From NCBI GenBank assembly GCA_029941275.1, contig JAPYQK010000004.1:1-34864 (forward strand): a stretch of 34,864 nucleotides of DNA. The letters are read 5' to 3'. The notes below the pieces were generated by a model, which searched no databases, was not told the origin of the DNA, and saw nothing but the letters and a program-made list of their open reading frames with translations. Each line of letters starts with the position of its first letter. Position 1 is the first letter of the stretch. Shown here piece by piece: positions 18,054 through 26,921 of the stretch. Source of the DNA: Longimicrobiales bacterium. Its GTDB lineage: Bacteria; Gemmatimonadota; Gemmatimonadetes; Longimicrobiales; Gaopeijiaceae. The translations under genes were made by a program, and so were the position numbers.

Positions 18054-18871
18054 CCCACCGAGTCCAGCGTGTCTCTCATGGATCGGGCCAAACCGGTGAA
18101 CGCCGGAACGTCGAAGAGCGTGTAGGCTGACGCCTCGGTAAGACGGAGGGCCATGAGCAAATCGAGAAAACGCCCCGGATGGTCCGACTCGAAGGCGACC
18201 ACGAACTCCTGGTCGTCCAAGCCGTACGAATAAGTCGTGTTGAGCTTCACGTCGGGCCACTGATGGCCGACCCGGATGTGCTCGTCCATCATGCGCTGCC
18301 GGTCTTCGTGGGGCAGCTTGTACCAATCGCGGATCTTGGCCATCGGATAGATGAAGACGTACTCCGATCCCTGCGGGTTGATGGCGAGACGAGCGGAGTC
18401 CAGCACGTCGGAGCCGCCGTACGTCTCCACATACTCTTTCTCGTAGCGGTTGAGGTAGATCGACCGCTTGGTCATGGCGAAGTACGAATGCGCGAGAGAG
18501 AGATAGCCGCTGAGGCCGGTCTGGTTCAGGGCCGCCGCCAGATCATGGAGTTGGCCCAAGTCTCGAGCCGCTTGCCAAATCAAGAAATCGGCGTCCCCGC
18601 GTGTTCCGACCAGCGAATAACTGTAGATCATCATGTCACGGACACGGGCGGCGATTACCGACTCGAACTCGTCTTTGTGGGCGGCGCGTTCCTCGACGGA
18701 GAGGTGGCGCCATGCCGGGTCCACCTTGAATATCGAGAAGCGTACGTACTCCCGCTCCTTCATCTTCTCCTGTTCGGCTTGGATCTTCTCCCATGCGTCT
18801 CCATCCAACGCAGGTCGCTTGGGGATGTTCGGGCGCACGCCACGGGGGACGTTTTCCGTCGTTTCTGTCAT
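18050..18871 (-). CDS. hemQ: Chlorite dismutase-family protein, HemQ-type (coproheme decarboxylase-like)
   Basis: ATG at 18871; EYVFIYPMAKIRDWYKLPHEDRQRMMDEHIRVGHQWPDVKLNTTYSYGLDDQEFVVAFESD matches the HemQ signature; ATGA overlap with ctaB. Confidence 0.9.
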   Translation of the reverse strand: MTETTENVPRGVRPNIPKRPALDGDAWEKIQAEQEKMKEREYVRFSIFKVDPAWRHLSVEERAAHKDEFESVIAARVRDMMIYSYSLVGTRGDADFLIWQAARDLGQLHDLAAALNQTGLSGYLSLAHSYFAMTKRSIYLNRYEKEYVETYGGSDVLDSARLAINPQGSEYVFIYPMAKIRDWYKLPHEDRQRMMDEHIRVGHQWPDVKLNTTYSYGLDDQEFVVAFESDHPGRFLDLLMALRLTEASAYTLFDVPAFTGLARSMRDTLDSVG

Positions 18872-19005
18872 GGCTCGACTCGTAGTTGGTGGCCCCGCGG
18901 CGGGTCGCCGGGGGAACCTCGAAACTGCCCAAACCGGAGAACCGTAGCAAGGCGGCTCGGATTGGGAAGTTGCAGACGAAACATGCACGGGGGACGTACA
19001 GTAGT

Positions 19006-19761
19006 ATGAGGACACGTTCCACCATCGAGAGAAGCACGATCCTTATGCCGATCACCAGACCTTTGCCATTGGCCAAAGCTTTAGCGATGGCCAAGCCCAT
19101 GCATGACTTGAGCAACAACGATCGGCGTGAGGCCGAGCGTACGCTCTGGCGGAATGGGTTCATCACGGCAGTGGTCGTGCATCTGCTCGTTTTCTTTCTT
19201 TGGTGGGGCCGCCCACTGCCCGAGTCTCCTTTTGCCGCCGCTGGCCCTGCGGCCGGTGACAATCGAGCGGCATCGGGGGGCATGCAGACGCTCAACATCC
19301 GGGTACCACCGCCACGGCCCATCATCCGGCCCCAGGTTCCGCTCTTGAGTTTCGACCCCATTCCTCCGGTTGAGTTCAGCGACGAAACGCCGCAGGTCGA
19401 GACGGCTTCGATACTCGGCGACCGGCCGGGTCCGGAGGGCCCCGGCCTACCCGATGGGGACGGACGCGGCGACGGGGGTACTGCAGCCACCGGTCGTTTC
19501 CGCGCCGTACCGCCCTCTCCCCGCGGCGTTATCCTGCCACCCTCCAACGACAGGGTGCGTGGCCAAAGCGTGGACGTGTGGGTCTTCGTGAACGAGCGAG
19601 GAAGGGTGGTGGCCGACTCGACCCAACTCCGTCCGCCTACCTCCGACCGCGATTTCAACGCTCGCATCATTCGAGAGGCGCGGGACTGGCGCTTCGCACC
19701 CGCTAGGGGCAGGGGCGGGCAGGTCGAGGCCTCCTGGTTTACGTGGAAGTTCAGCATGTAA
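19006..19761 (+). CDS. TonB-like energy-transducer family protein (start uncertain; 19006, 19045, 19087 or 19099)
   Basis: N-terminal TM FITAVVVHLLVFFLWWG, proline-rich middle, C-terminal SVDVWVFVNERGRVVADSTQLRPPTSDRDFNARIIREARDWRFAPARGRGGQVEASWFTWKFSM. Confidence 0.72.
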   Translation: MRTRSTIERSTILMPITRPLPLAKALAMAKPMHDLSNNDRREAERTLWRNGFITAVVVHLLVFFLWWGRPLPESPFAAAGPAAGDNRAASGGMQTLNIRVPPPRPIIRPQVPLLSFDPIPPVEFSDETPQVETASILGDRPGPEGPGLPDGDGRGDGGTAATGRFRAVPPSPRGVILPPSNDRVRGQSVDVWVFVNERGRVVADSTQLRPPTSDRDFNARIIREARDWRFAPARGRGGQVEASWFTWKFSM

Positions 19762-19858
19762 AGTAAGTTTCAGCTATCGTGCGCCGTTTTGGTGGCTGTC
19801 GCGCGCTCTTGGGTACTCGCGATCTCCCTCCTCTTTGATCCATGTGTAGATTCCATCC

Positions 19859-21430
19859 ATGAAGCCGTCCGGAAAACGAATCCTCTGGGTCGACGACGAG
19901 ATCGGCCTTCTCAAACCGCACTTGTTGTTCCTGCAGGCACGTGGCTACCACGTCGACGCGATCACGAATGGGGACGACGCGCTCGTCCTGATGCGCGAAA
20001 ACGCATACGACCTCGTACTGCTGGACGAGCAGATGCCGGGGCGCAGCGGTTTGGAGGTGCTGGAAGTCATGCGGCGCGAGGATCCCCACGTCCGTGTCGT
20101 GATGGTGACCAAATCGGCCGAAGACCAGACCATGACGGATGCCATCGGACGGCGCGTGGCGGACTATCTGGTGAAGCCGACGAGTCCCCGCCAAGTGCTT
20201 TCGGTGGTCACCCGTATCCTGGAAGGCCCGTCTATCCGCCAAGCGCGCGCCGCACAGGATTTTGCCGCCCGCTTCCCTCAGCTCTCGCGTCAGCGCGAAG
20301 AAGCGCGCACTCCGGAGGACTTCGCGGATCTCTACATGGAGCTGACGGGGTGGCACGTCAGCTTGGAAGACGCGGGGGAGCAGGGCCTTCTCGATACCGT
20401 ACAGTCCCTCATGACCGACCTTCGCGCGGATTTTGGCCGTTGGATCGGCAAGAAATATCCGGGGTGGCTGAGAGGGGAGGAAGATCGGCCGGATCTGTCG
20501 GTGGATGTGGTCCGCAAGCATGTGCTACCGCTCCTCGGGCCCACTCCGGTGTTCCTTGTGGTGTTGGACTGCATGCGCCTGGACCAGTGGCGCGTGATCG
20601 CCCCGCTCCTGGCCCCTTTCTTCGAGATCGAGGAGTCGTATCACTACTCGATCTTACCTACGGCGACCCCGTATGCGAGGAACGCCATCTTCAGTGGCCA
20701 GTACCCCGACGAGATCGCCCGGGACTACCCCGCCTGGTGGAACAAGTCGGACGACGAAGGCAGCCTCAATGCGTTCGAGGATGAGCTCCTCGGGGCGCAA
20801 CTGAAGCGCCTCACCGGGAACGACGTCCCCGTACACTACGAGAAAATTTTCACCGATCGGGAAGAAGATCAGGTTAGGGGGCGTGTGCGCTCTGCGCTCA
20901 AGACGCCTAACTCCGTGGTCGCAATCGTCTTCAATTTCGTGGACCTCATGACCCACGGTCGAAGCGAGTCGCCCATCCTGATGGAGGTGGCCAAGGACGA
21001 GGCCGCCCTCCGTGGGCTGACACGCGCATGGTTCAAACGATCGACCGCGTTCTCGGTTCTCAAGGAAGCGGCGGCTTCAGGAAGCCAAGTGATCATGACC
21101 ACGGATCATGGGTCGATCCTGTGTCAGCGGCCGGCGACGGTCTTCGCGCGAAGGGACGCGACCAGCAACCTTCGCTACAAGTTTGGCCAGGACCTCCGGG
21201 CAGAGCAGCCCGAAACGGCCTTCTCCACGACCAGGCCTGAGGATCTCCGTTTCCCCGCCGGCAAGTTGGGGGTGACCTACGCCGTGGCAGTCGACGACTA
21301 CTTCTTCGTGTATCCCACCAAGTTGAGGGAATACCAGCGGCGGTACCGGAACTCGTTCTTGCACGGGGGAATCTCGCCGGAGGAGATGATCGTCCCGGTG
21401 GCCCACCTCACCCCGCGCTCCCGCAGCTGA
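19859..21430 (+). CDS. PorX-like response regulator: REC domain fused to a PglZ/alkaline-phosphatase-superfamily domain
   Basis: REC: ILWVDDEIGLL...LVLLDEQMPGRSGLEVL...MVTKSAED...YLVKPT; PglZ: VFLVVLDCMRLDQW, YSILPTATPYARNAIFSGQYP, VIMTTDHGS, SFLHGGISPEEMIVPV. Confidence 0.9.
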   Translation: MKPSGKRILWVDDEIGLLKPHLLFLQARGYHVDAITNGDDALVLMRENAYDLVLLDEQMPGRSGLEVLEVMRREDPHVRVVMVTKSAEDQTMTDAIGRRVADYLVKPTSPRQVLSVVTRILEGPSIRQARAAQDFAARFPQLSRQREEARTPEDFADLYMELTGWHVSLEDAGEQGLLDTVQSLMTDLRADFGRWIGKKYPGWLRGEEDRPDLSVDVVRKHVLPLLGPTPVFLVVLDCMRLDQWRVIAPLLAPFFEIEESYHYSILPTATPYARNAIFSGQYPDEIARDYPAWWNKSDDEGSLNAFEDELLGAQLKRLTGNDVPVHYEKIFTDREEDQVRGRVRSALKTPNSVVAIVFNFVDLMTHGRSESPILMEVAKDEAALRGLTRAWFKRSTAFSVLKEAAASGSQVIMTTDHGSILCQRPATVFARRDATSNLRYKFGQDLRAEQPETAFSTTRPEDLRFPAGKLGVTYAVAVDDYFFVYPTKLREYQRRYRNSFLHGGISPEEMIVPVAHLTPRSRS

Positions 21431-21435
21431 ATAGG

Positions 21436-23397
21436 TTGATTGCCGGCGTGACTCTCTACCGGCGGGTCCTCAGCTACCTTCGCCCCCACAGCGCCGTGCT
21501 CGTGATAACGGGAGTGGCCACGTTTGCGTTCGCCGGGCTGGACGCTATCGCGTACGTGCTGCTCATTCCGTTCGTGGATGCGCTCTTCCGTACTGGGGCT
21601 GCCGACGCCGGGGCCGGGGTGACTGGCGTTGCTGGCGAGCCGGGCGCAGCGGATCTGATGACGGGGTTGCTGGACGCCACAGTTTACCGATTCGTGGACG
21701 TACAAGGCGACATGCTCCAAGCGGTCCAGGGGATCATCGTCCTGATACTGGTCGTGTTTCTCCTCAAGAACTTGTTCGATTTCACACGTGCTTATCTGGT
21801 GGCTTGGGTCGAGCAGTCGGTCACGCGGGATCTGAGAAACGAGGTCTACGATCACGTCCTGCGACTCGATCTGTCGTTCTTCGGCCGTACCCCTGTCGGG
21901 CAGATCACCTCTCGGCTGACGCACGACGTGGAGCAGATTCGTCGCCTCCTGACCATTGAATTGGCGAAGCTCCTCACGACCGGGTTCGCGTTCGTGGTGA
22001 CACTGGCTTTCATGCTGTTGCTGTCCTGGAAGCTCACGCTAGCCTCCTTCGTGGTGATCCCGACCACGATGGCAATCTGGGGCCCGTTAGTGAAGCGCTT
22101 GAGGCGAGGTGACCGGCGTGTGCTGGATCTGGCGGGTGATGTGAGTTCTCAGATCCAAGAGACCCTGTCGGGGATCCGCATGGTAAAGTCCTCCTCGGCC
22201 GAGGGGATGGCACGCCGACGCTTCCGCTCGATTACGACCGAGTACCACGAGACGTTCTTGAAGGCGGAGCGGTTGCGAGCCCTCGCGGGCCCGCTGACCG
22301 AGACGCTCGCGACCCTTGGGACCGTGGTCATCCTGTGGTACGGCGCCCGCCTGGTCGTGTCCGATGGCGCCTTGAGCGGCGCCCAGTTCGTCGGGTTCAT
22401 CGCGCTCAGCCTCAAGCTGTACGCCCCCGTGAAATATGGGGCCAAATTCCCGACGTTGATTCAACCCGGGCTCGCCGGTGCGGAGCGCGTTTTTGAATTT
22501 CTGGATACACCCGCCCAAATCGAGGATCGGCCCGGAGCGAGAGTCTTGAGTGATCCGATCGGGACCATCGCGTTCGAGGGGGTCGGCTTCTCGTACGAGT
22601 CCAACCGGCACCCCGCGAAGCCTACGGCACCCGGCGAACCCCGGGCACGAGGGAAACCCGCGTTACCTGTCCTCCAGGACATCACGGCGGAGATCTCTGC
22701 CGGGAGTGTCGTGGCACTCGTCGGACCCAGTGGCGCGGGGAAGACCACCCTCGCGGACCTCATCGGGCGATTTTACGACGTCACAGCCGGGCGTGTAACC
22801 GTCGACGGTGTCGACGTCCGAGATTGGACTGTTGCGAGTTTGAGAGGTGCGATGGGTATCGTCTCCCAGGAGGCGGTCCTCTTCCACGATACGATCGCCG
22901 CCAACATTACATACGGCGTTGGGGACGCGACGATCGGTGAGATTTACCGGGCGGCCCGTGCGGCGAACGCCCACACGTTCATCGAAGCTCTGCCGGACGG
23001 ATACGATACGGTGGTAGGGGAGAGGGGTATTCGTCTGTCCGGTGGTGAGCGCCAGCGCATCGCGCTCGCAAGGGCGATCCTTGCGGACCGACCGATCCTC
23101 ATTCTCGACGAGGCCACGAGCGCCCTCGACACCGAGTCCGAGCGTCTGGTGCAGGAGGCGGTGGGGCGTCTCCTGGGCGGACGCACGGTTCTGGTGATCG
23201 CCCATCGGCTCTCGACGATCCGTCAGGCGGACCTCATCCTGGTCCTGAACGAGGGGCGCGTCGTGGAGCGGGGCGACCACGCGTCCCTCATTGCGGCGGG
23301 CGGGCTCTATCGACGCCTCTATGATTCTCAGCCGGTGCGAGACATTCGGAGTGCGAAGGGCCGAGTCGCCGACGCGCGCGAAGCGGCATCCTCGTGA
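21436..23397 (+). CDS. ABC transporter ATP-binding/permease protein (MsbA-like)
   Basis: TTG 21436 or GTG 21448 start; fused TMD-NBD; VALVGPSGAGKTTLADLIGRFYD, LSGGERQRIALARAILADRPILILDEATSALDTESE, VIAHRLSTI. Confidence 0.95.
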   Translation: MIAGVTLYRRVLSYLRPHSAVLVITGVATFAFAGLDAIAYVLLIPFVDALFRTGAADAGAGVTGVAGEPGAADLMTGLLDATVYRFVDVQGDMLQAVQGIIVLILVVFLLKNLFDFTRAYLVAWVEQSVTRDLRNEVYDHVLRLDLSFFGRTPVGQITSRLTHDVEQIRRLLTIELAKLLTTGFAFVVTLAFMLLLSWKLTLASFVVIPTTMAIWGPLVKRLRRGDRRVLDLAGDVSSQIQETLSGIRMVKSSSAEGMARRRFRSITTEYHETFLKAERLRALAGPLTETLATLGTVVILWYGARLVVSDGALSGAQFVGFIALSLKLYAPVKYGAKFPTLIQPGLAGAERVFEFLDTPAQIEDRPGARVLSDPIGTIAFEGVGFSYESNRHPAKPTAPGEPRARGKPALPVLQDITAEISAGSVVALVGPSGAGKTTLADLIGRFYDVTAGRVTVDGVDVRDWTVASLRGAMGIVSQEAVLFHDTIAANITYGVGDATIGEIYRAARAANAHTFIEALPDGYDTVVGERGIRLSGGERQRIALARAILADRPILILDEATSALDTESERLVQEAVGRLLGGRTVLVIAHRLSTIRQADLILVLNEGRVVERGDHASLIAAGGLYRRLYDSQPVRDIRSAKGRVADAREAASS

Positions 23398-23442
23398 GCC
23401 ATGCGGCATCTTCGTGAGTAAGGCGGCATCCTCGTGAGTACG
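23383..23442. repeat. Three tandem 20-bp units at the ABC/acyltransferase gene junction
   Basis: GCGGCATCCTCGTGAGCCAT / GCGGCATCTTCGTGAGTAAG / GCGGCATCCTCGTGAGTACG, units starting at 23383, 23403, 23423. Confidence 0.92.
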
Positions 23443-24441
23443 GTCGCTCAGCGGGTCGATGACGGGGCAACCGATTCACCGGCCCAGGGACCCCACAGCG
23501 TTCGAGGGAGCGTGGCGGAAATGAAGGCACCCGCTCAACGACACCCGGCCGAGAGCCCGGTGGCTCTCCAATATCGAATCGAGTTCTGGGTGCTTCGCGC
23601 GTTTTCCTGGATCATCACCCTGCTGCCGGAGCGGGCCGCAACAGGGTTACCCGCCGCACTGGGTTGGTTGCTTGGTGTGGTGTTGAGGGTTCGCCGCTCG
23701 GATACCGATCGACACTTGAGGATCGCGTTCCCGGAACGGGCATCCTCGTGGCGGCGGCGGGTGGCGCGGGGCAGTTACATGCACTTTGCCCGGGAGGCTG
23801 CGATGACCATGCGCCTTGCCCGTATGGAACCCGAGGAAGTCGTTCGCCGCACGGAGGTGGAGGGATTCGAGGCCCTTCAACGCGCCGCCGAAAGTGGCCG
23901 TGGGGCAATCGTGATTTCCGGGCACCTAGGTAATTGGGAAGTCGCCGCAGCGTCCATGGCGGCGCGCGGCCTGCCGATGGATGTGGCGGCCCATCTCCAG
24001 AAGAACCCGCTGGTTTACCGTCACATGGCAAAGTTGCGAGATCGTCTGGGCCTGACCGTCATCACGAAGAACGAGGCGTTTCGTCTGGTACCGAGAGCAC
24101 TCGCCGCGGGCCGTGTCGTCGCTCTAATGGCTGATCAGAACATCCCAAGACGGGGAATCTTCGTGGATTTCTTCGGAAAGCCGGCCGCCACGGCGAAGGG
24201 TCCCGCCCTGTTTGCCCACCGTAGCGGAGCTCCGGTGTTCTTGGGCGTGGCGCTTCGGGATCCGGGATATCCGTCCCGGTACCGTGTGATCATCGAGCCC
24301 GTCCCGGCCCTGAAGGGCGCTTCGGCCTCGGAGGCGATCCGTGAATTGACCCAACGACACGTGTCCCGACTCGAAGCCCTGATTCGCGACGCACCCTCCC
24401 AGTATTTTTGGCAGCACCGTCGGTGGAAAACCCGCCCGTAA
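23434..24441 (+). CDS. Lysophospholipid / lipid A biosynthesis acyltransferase (LpxL/HtrB-like)
   Basis: GTG start; AIVISGHLGNWEVAAASMAARGLPMDVAAHLQKNPLV...VVALMADQNIPRRGIFVDFFGKPAATAKGPALFAHRSGAPV. Confidence 0.93.
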   Translation: MSTVAQRVDDGATDSPAQGPHSVRGSVAEMKAPAQRHPAESPVALQYRIEFWVLRAFSWIITLLPERAATGLPAALGWLLGVVLRVRRSDTDRHLRIAFPERASSWRRRVARGSYMHFAREAAMTMRLARMEPEEVVRRTEVEGFEALQRAAESGRGAIVISGHLGNWEVAAASMAARGLPMDVAAHLQKNPLVYRHMAKLRDRLGLTVITKNEAFRLVPRALAAGRVVALMADQNIPRRGIFVDFFGKPAATAKGPALFAHRSGAPVFLGVALRDPGYPSRYRVIIEPVPALKGASASEAIRELTQRHVSRLEALIRDAPSQYFWQHRRWKTRP

Positions 24442-24599
24442 CTCCCCTCGCTTCAGTGGCTTCCGAGGTTCGCAACGAGTCGGCTCCGAAGTCGGCTCCG
24501 GAACCACGCTGATTCGCCATCTGTATTAGATTTCCCGTCTCTCCCGGATGGCCGGGACCTCCCCCAACGCGACCCATTGGACGTCTTCGCCACCTTCCC

Positions 24600-25349
24600 A
24601 TGATCTACGTCTGCATTCCCGCGCATAACGAAGAGCGAACTATCGGAGTTCTTCTTTGGAAGATCCGGAAGGTGATGCTCGAATTCGGCCGCGATTATGA
24701 GATCCTGGTTCTCAATGACGCGTCCACGGACGGGACTGCCGAGGCGCTTGATCGGTACCGCCGGGTGCTCCCGCTCCGGGTCCTCGAGGAAAAGCAGTGT
24801 GTGGGGTACCCAGGTGCGGTTCAGCGGTTGCTTCGCGAGGCGCTCCACCGCACTTCTTACCCGAAGAGAGACGCCGCCGTTCTGCTGCAGGCGGACTTTA
24901 CGGAGAGCCCCGACTACATCGTTCCCCTGATCAAGGCGGTCGAAGGCGGCGCCGACATCGTGGCTGGTGTGGTTGAGGGGAACGGGCGTCCCGCTCCTCG
25001 GGCCGTCCGAGTGGCCCGTCGAATGGCACCGTGGGTGCTCGGAAGCGCTTTCGGGCGGGCGCCCGTCTCGGACCCACTGTCCGGTTTTCGGGCCTATCGT
25101 CTGATCGTCCTCAAGAAGGCGTTGGCCGATTTCCGCGGAAAACCGTTCTTGACCACCGATGGATGGGCGTCCAACGTAGAACTACTCGGTCTCGTCGCGC
25201 CTCATGCGCGCCGGATCGTTGAGGCGCCCCTGACGTTGCGTTACGATGTCGACGGGCGCCCTTCGCGTCTGAATGCGGTTCGAACCCTTCGTGGGCTCCT
25301 CCGTGTACGACGGGAGAGGTGGGAAAGGCCCACGAACGAAGGAAAATAG
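24600..25349 (+). CDS. Glycosyltransferase family 2
   Basis: MIYVCIPAHNEERTIGVLLWKIRKVMLEFGRDYEILVLNDASTDGTAEAL; DPLSGFRAYR; polyprenyl-phosphate GT-like. Confidence 0.9.
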   Translation: MIYVCIPAHNEERTIGVLLWKIRKVMLEFGRDYEILVLNDASTDGTAEALDRYRRVLPLRVLEEKQCVGYPGAVQRLLREALHRTSYPKRDAAVLLQADFTESPDYIVPLIKAVEGGADIVAGVVEGNGRPAPRAVRVARRMAPWVLGSAFGRAPVSDPLSGFRAYRLIVLKKALADFRGKPFLTTDGWASNVELLGLVAPHARRIVEAPLTLRYDVDGRPSRLNAVRTLRGLLRVRRERWERPTNEGK

Positions 25350-25351
25350 TA

Positions 25352-26311
25352 ATGCAACGGTTATGTGCGGCGATTTGTACGGTAACGATGCTGGGCATCG
25401 TGACGCCCGAAGTGGGTGTTGCGCAGGGGCCCAGTACGCGTCCTGCCGTGCAGTTGACCGACAGCCTTTTGGCCGCAAACGCCGATGCCGGCGGTCCCCC
25501 CGCTACCGGTGCCGCCGTGTATCACTCCGGGGCGATCGGCTCAGAATCGCTGGACACGCCCGAGGCCCACCGCGCGCGGTCGATCGACTACGAGATCGAT
25601 CCATTCGCCGCGGTGGTCCCCTACGGTCCGGGTGAGCGCCTCGAGTACAAGGTCAGGGCGGGCATCTTCAATGCCGGCGAAGCCCACATAGAGATCCTCG
25701 GGACCGACTCCGTTCGTGGACGTCCCACGTATCATGTTGAGATGGATCTCCGTGGGAGCGCGTTCTTCGGCGCCCTCAAAGTCCGGAATCACTACGATTC
25801 ATGGATCGACACCGAGTTGATCATGAGTCACCGATTCTACTCCGATGTCAGCAGCCCCGGACACAGTGCCTACCGTTCGTTCGAGTTCTACCCGGACGAG
25901 ATGTACTGGGACAATACCGACGATAACGAGACGGGCGAGTTGGGGACGGCCCTTCCGCTGGACGACGTCTCGTTCTTGTACTTCGTCCGGTCCTTGCCGC
26001 TCGAAGTGGGACAGACGTACACGATACCACGCTACTTCAAGAAGGATGGTAATCCCATCGTTCTCGAAGTCGTGGGGCGCGATGTGCGAGAGGTGGGCGC
26101 GGGCACATTCAACACGATAGTGGTCCGTCCGACGATCAAGACGAGCAGTCTTTACAAAGAAGGCGGGGACGCGGAACTGCACTTCACCGATGACGAGAAC
26201 CGGTACCTGGTGTACATGCGCGTCGGTATGCCCCTCGTCGGGTCTCTCACGCTGCACCTCGAGAATATCGTCGAGGGCACGCCCATCCACTCCGGTGAGA
26301 CCGCCTGGTAG
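25352..26311 (+). CDS. DUF3108-like exported protein
   Basis: ATG at 25352; signal peptide MQRLCAAICTVTMLGIVTPEVGVAQ; PYGPGERLEYKVRAGIFNAGEAHIEILG...SLLYF-type region DDVSFLYFVRSLPLEVGQTYTIP. Confidence 0.8.
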   Translation: MQRLCAAICTVTMLGIVTPEVGVAQGPSTRPAVQLTDSLLAANADAGGPPATGAAVYHSGAIGSESLDTPEAHRARSIDYEIDPFAAVVPYGPGERLEYKVRAGIFNAGEAHIEILGTDSVRGRPTYHVEMDLRGSAFFGALKVRNHYDSWIDTELIMSHRFYSDVSSPGHSAYRSFEFYPDEMYWDNTDDNETGELGTALPLDDVSFLYFVRSLPLEVGQTYTIPRYFKKDGNPIVLEVVGRDVREVGAGTFNTIVVRPTIKTSSLYKEGGDAELHFTDDENRYLVYMRVGMPLVGSLTLHLENIVEGTPIHSGETAW

Positions 26312-26418
26312 CAAAGATCGATCTGAGACTCGTCCGTCTCCGGGCCGTCTGGCTCCTCATCATTCCCTTCTACATCTACGCGACTCCTTCGACGTCGCTG
26401 ATTTCGTGGGGGGCGGGA

Positions 26419-26859
26419 GTGAGTATCATCGGATTGGCGCTCCGAGCCGGTGCAGCGGGATTCATACGGAAGGACCGTGAACTGGCGACGACGGGACCGT
26501 ACGCACACACGCGGAATCCGCTCTACCTGGGCAGTTTCGTCCTCGGCGTCGGTATTTCAGTCGCCGGGGGACGATGGCAGTTCGTCGTGGCGCTCCTGTT
26601 GTTTTTTATCATGGTTTACAGAGCAACCGTGCGAAGGGAGGACGCCGAACTGGAGGAGCGTTTTGGTGAGCGCTACCGGGCGTACCGGGTCCAGGTGCCC
26701 TCCGTGCTGCCTCGAATCCACGCCTACCGGGAGGGTGGCTCAGATTCGCTGCTTGGCTTTTCCACCGCCCGTTACTTACGGAACCGCGAATGGGAGGCCC
26801 TTCTCGGGGCTGTTGCTGCGTTCGGCGCGTTGCTGCTAAAGCTGAAACTCTGGCCCTGA
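26419..26859 (+). CDS. Isoprenylcysteine carboxyl methyltransferase-like integral membrane methyltransferase (5' end uncertain)
   Basis: ELATTGPYAHTRNPLYLGSFVLGVGISVAGGRWQF...RREDAELEERFGERYRAYRVQVPSVLPRI; coding-like sequence continues in frame upstream of the GTG at 26419. Confidence 0.82.
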   Translation: MSIIGLALRAGAAGFIRKDRELATTGPYAHTRNPLYLGSFVLGVGISVAGGRWQFVVALLLFFIMVYRATVRREDAELEERFGERYRAYRVQVPSVLPRIHAYREGGSDSLLGFSTARYLRNREWEALLGAVAAFGALLLKLKLWP

Positions 26860-26921
26860 AGCCAGAACCCTCGTTCCCAAAGATGGCTCGGGCAATGACG
26901 CGGCGCCCCCGCGGCCGGGCT

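Noticed and set aside
18636-19757. 373-aa minus-strand ORF spanning the HemQ/TonB-like divergent region
   Set aside because: Low-complexity Arg/Ser/Pro-rich shadow overlapping two supported genes and their intergenic region.
21590-21660. Gly/Ala-rich stretch (GAADAGAGVTGVAGEPGAAD) in the ABC transporter
   Set aside because: Reads as a flexible loop between membrane helices; no evidence of a separate element.
24478-24500. Short direct repeat AGTCGGCTCCG x2, period 12, after the acyltransferase gene
   Set aside because: Only two short copies; compatible with chance or simple slippage.
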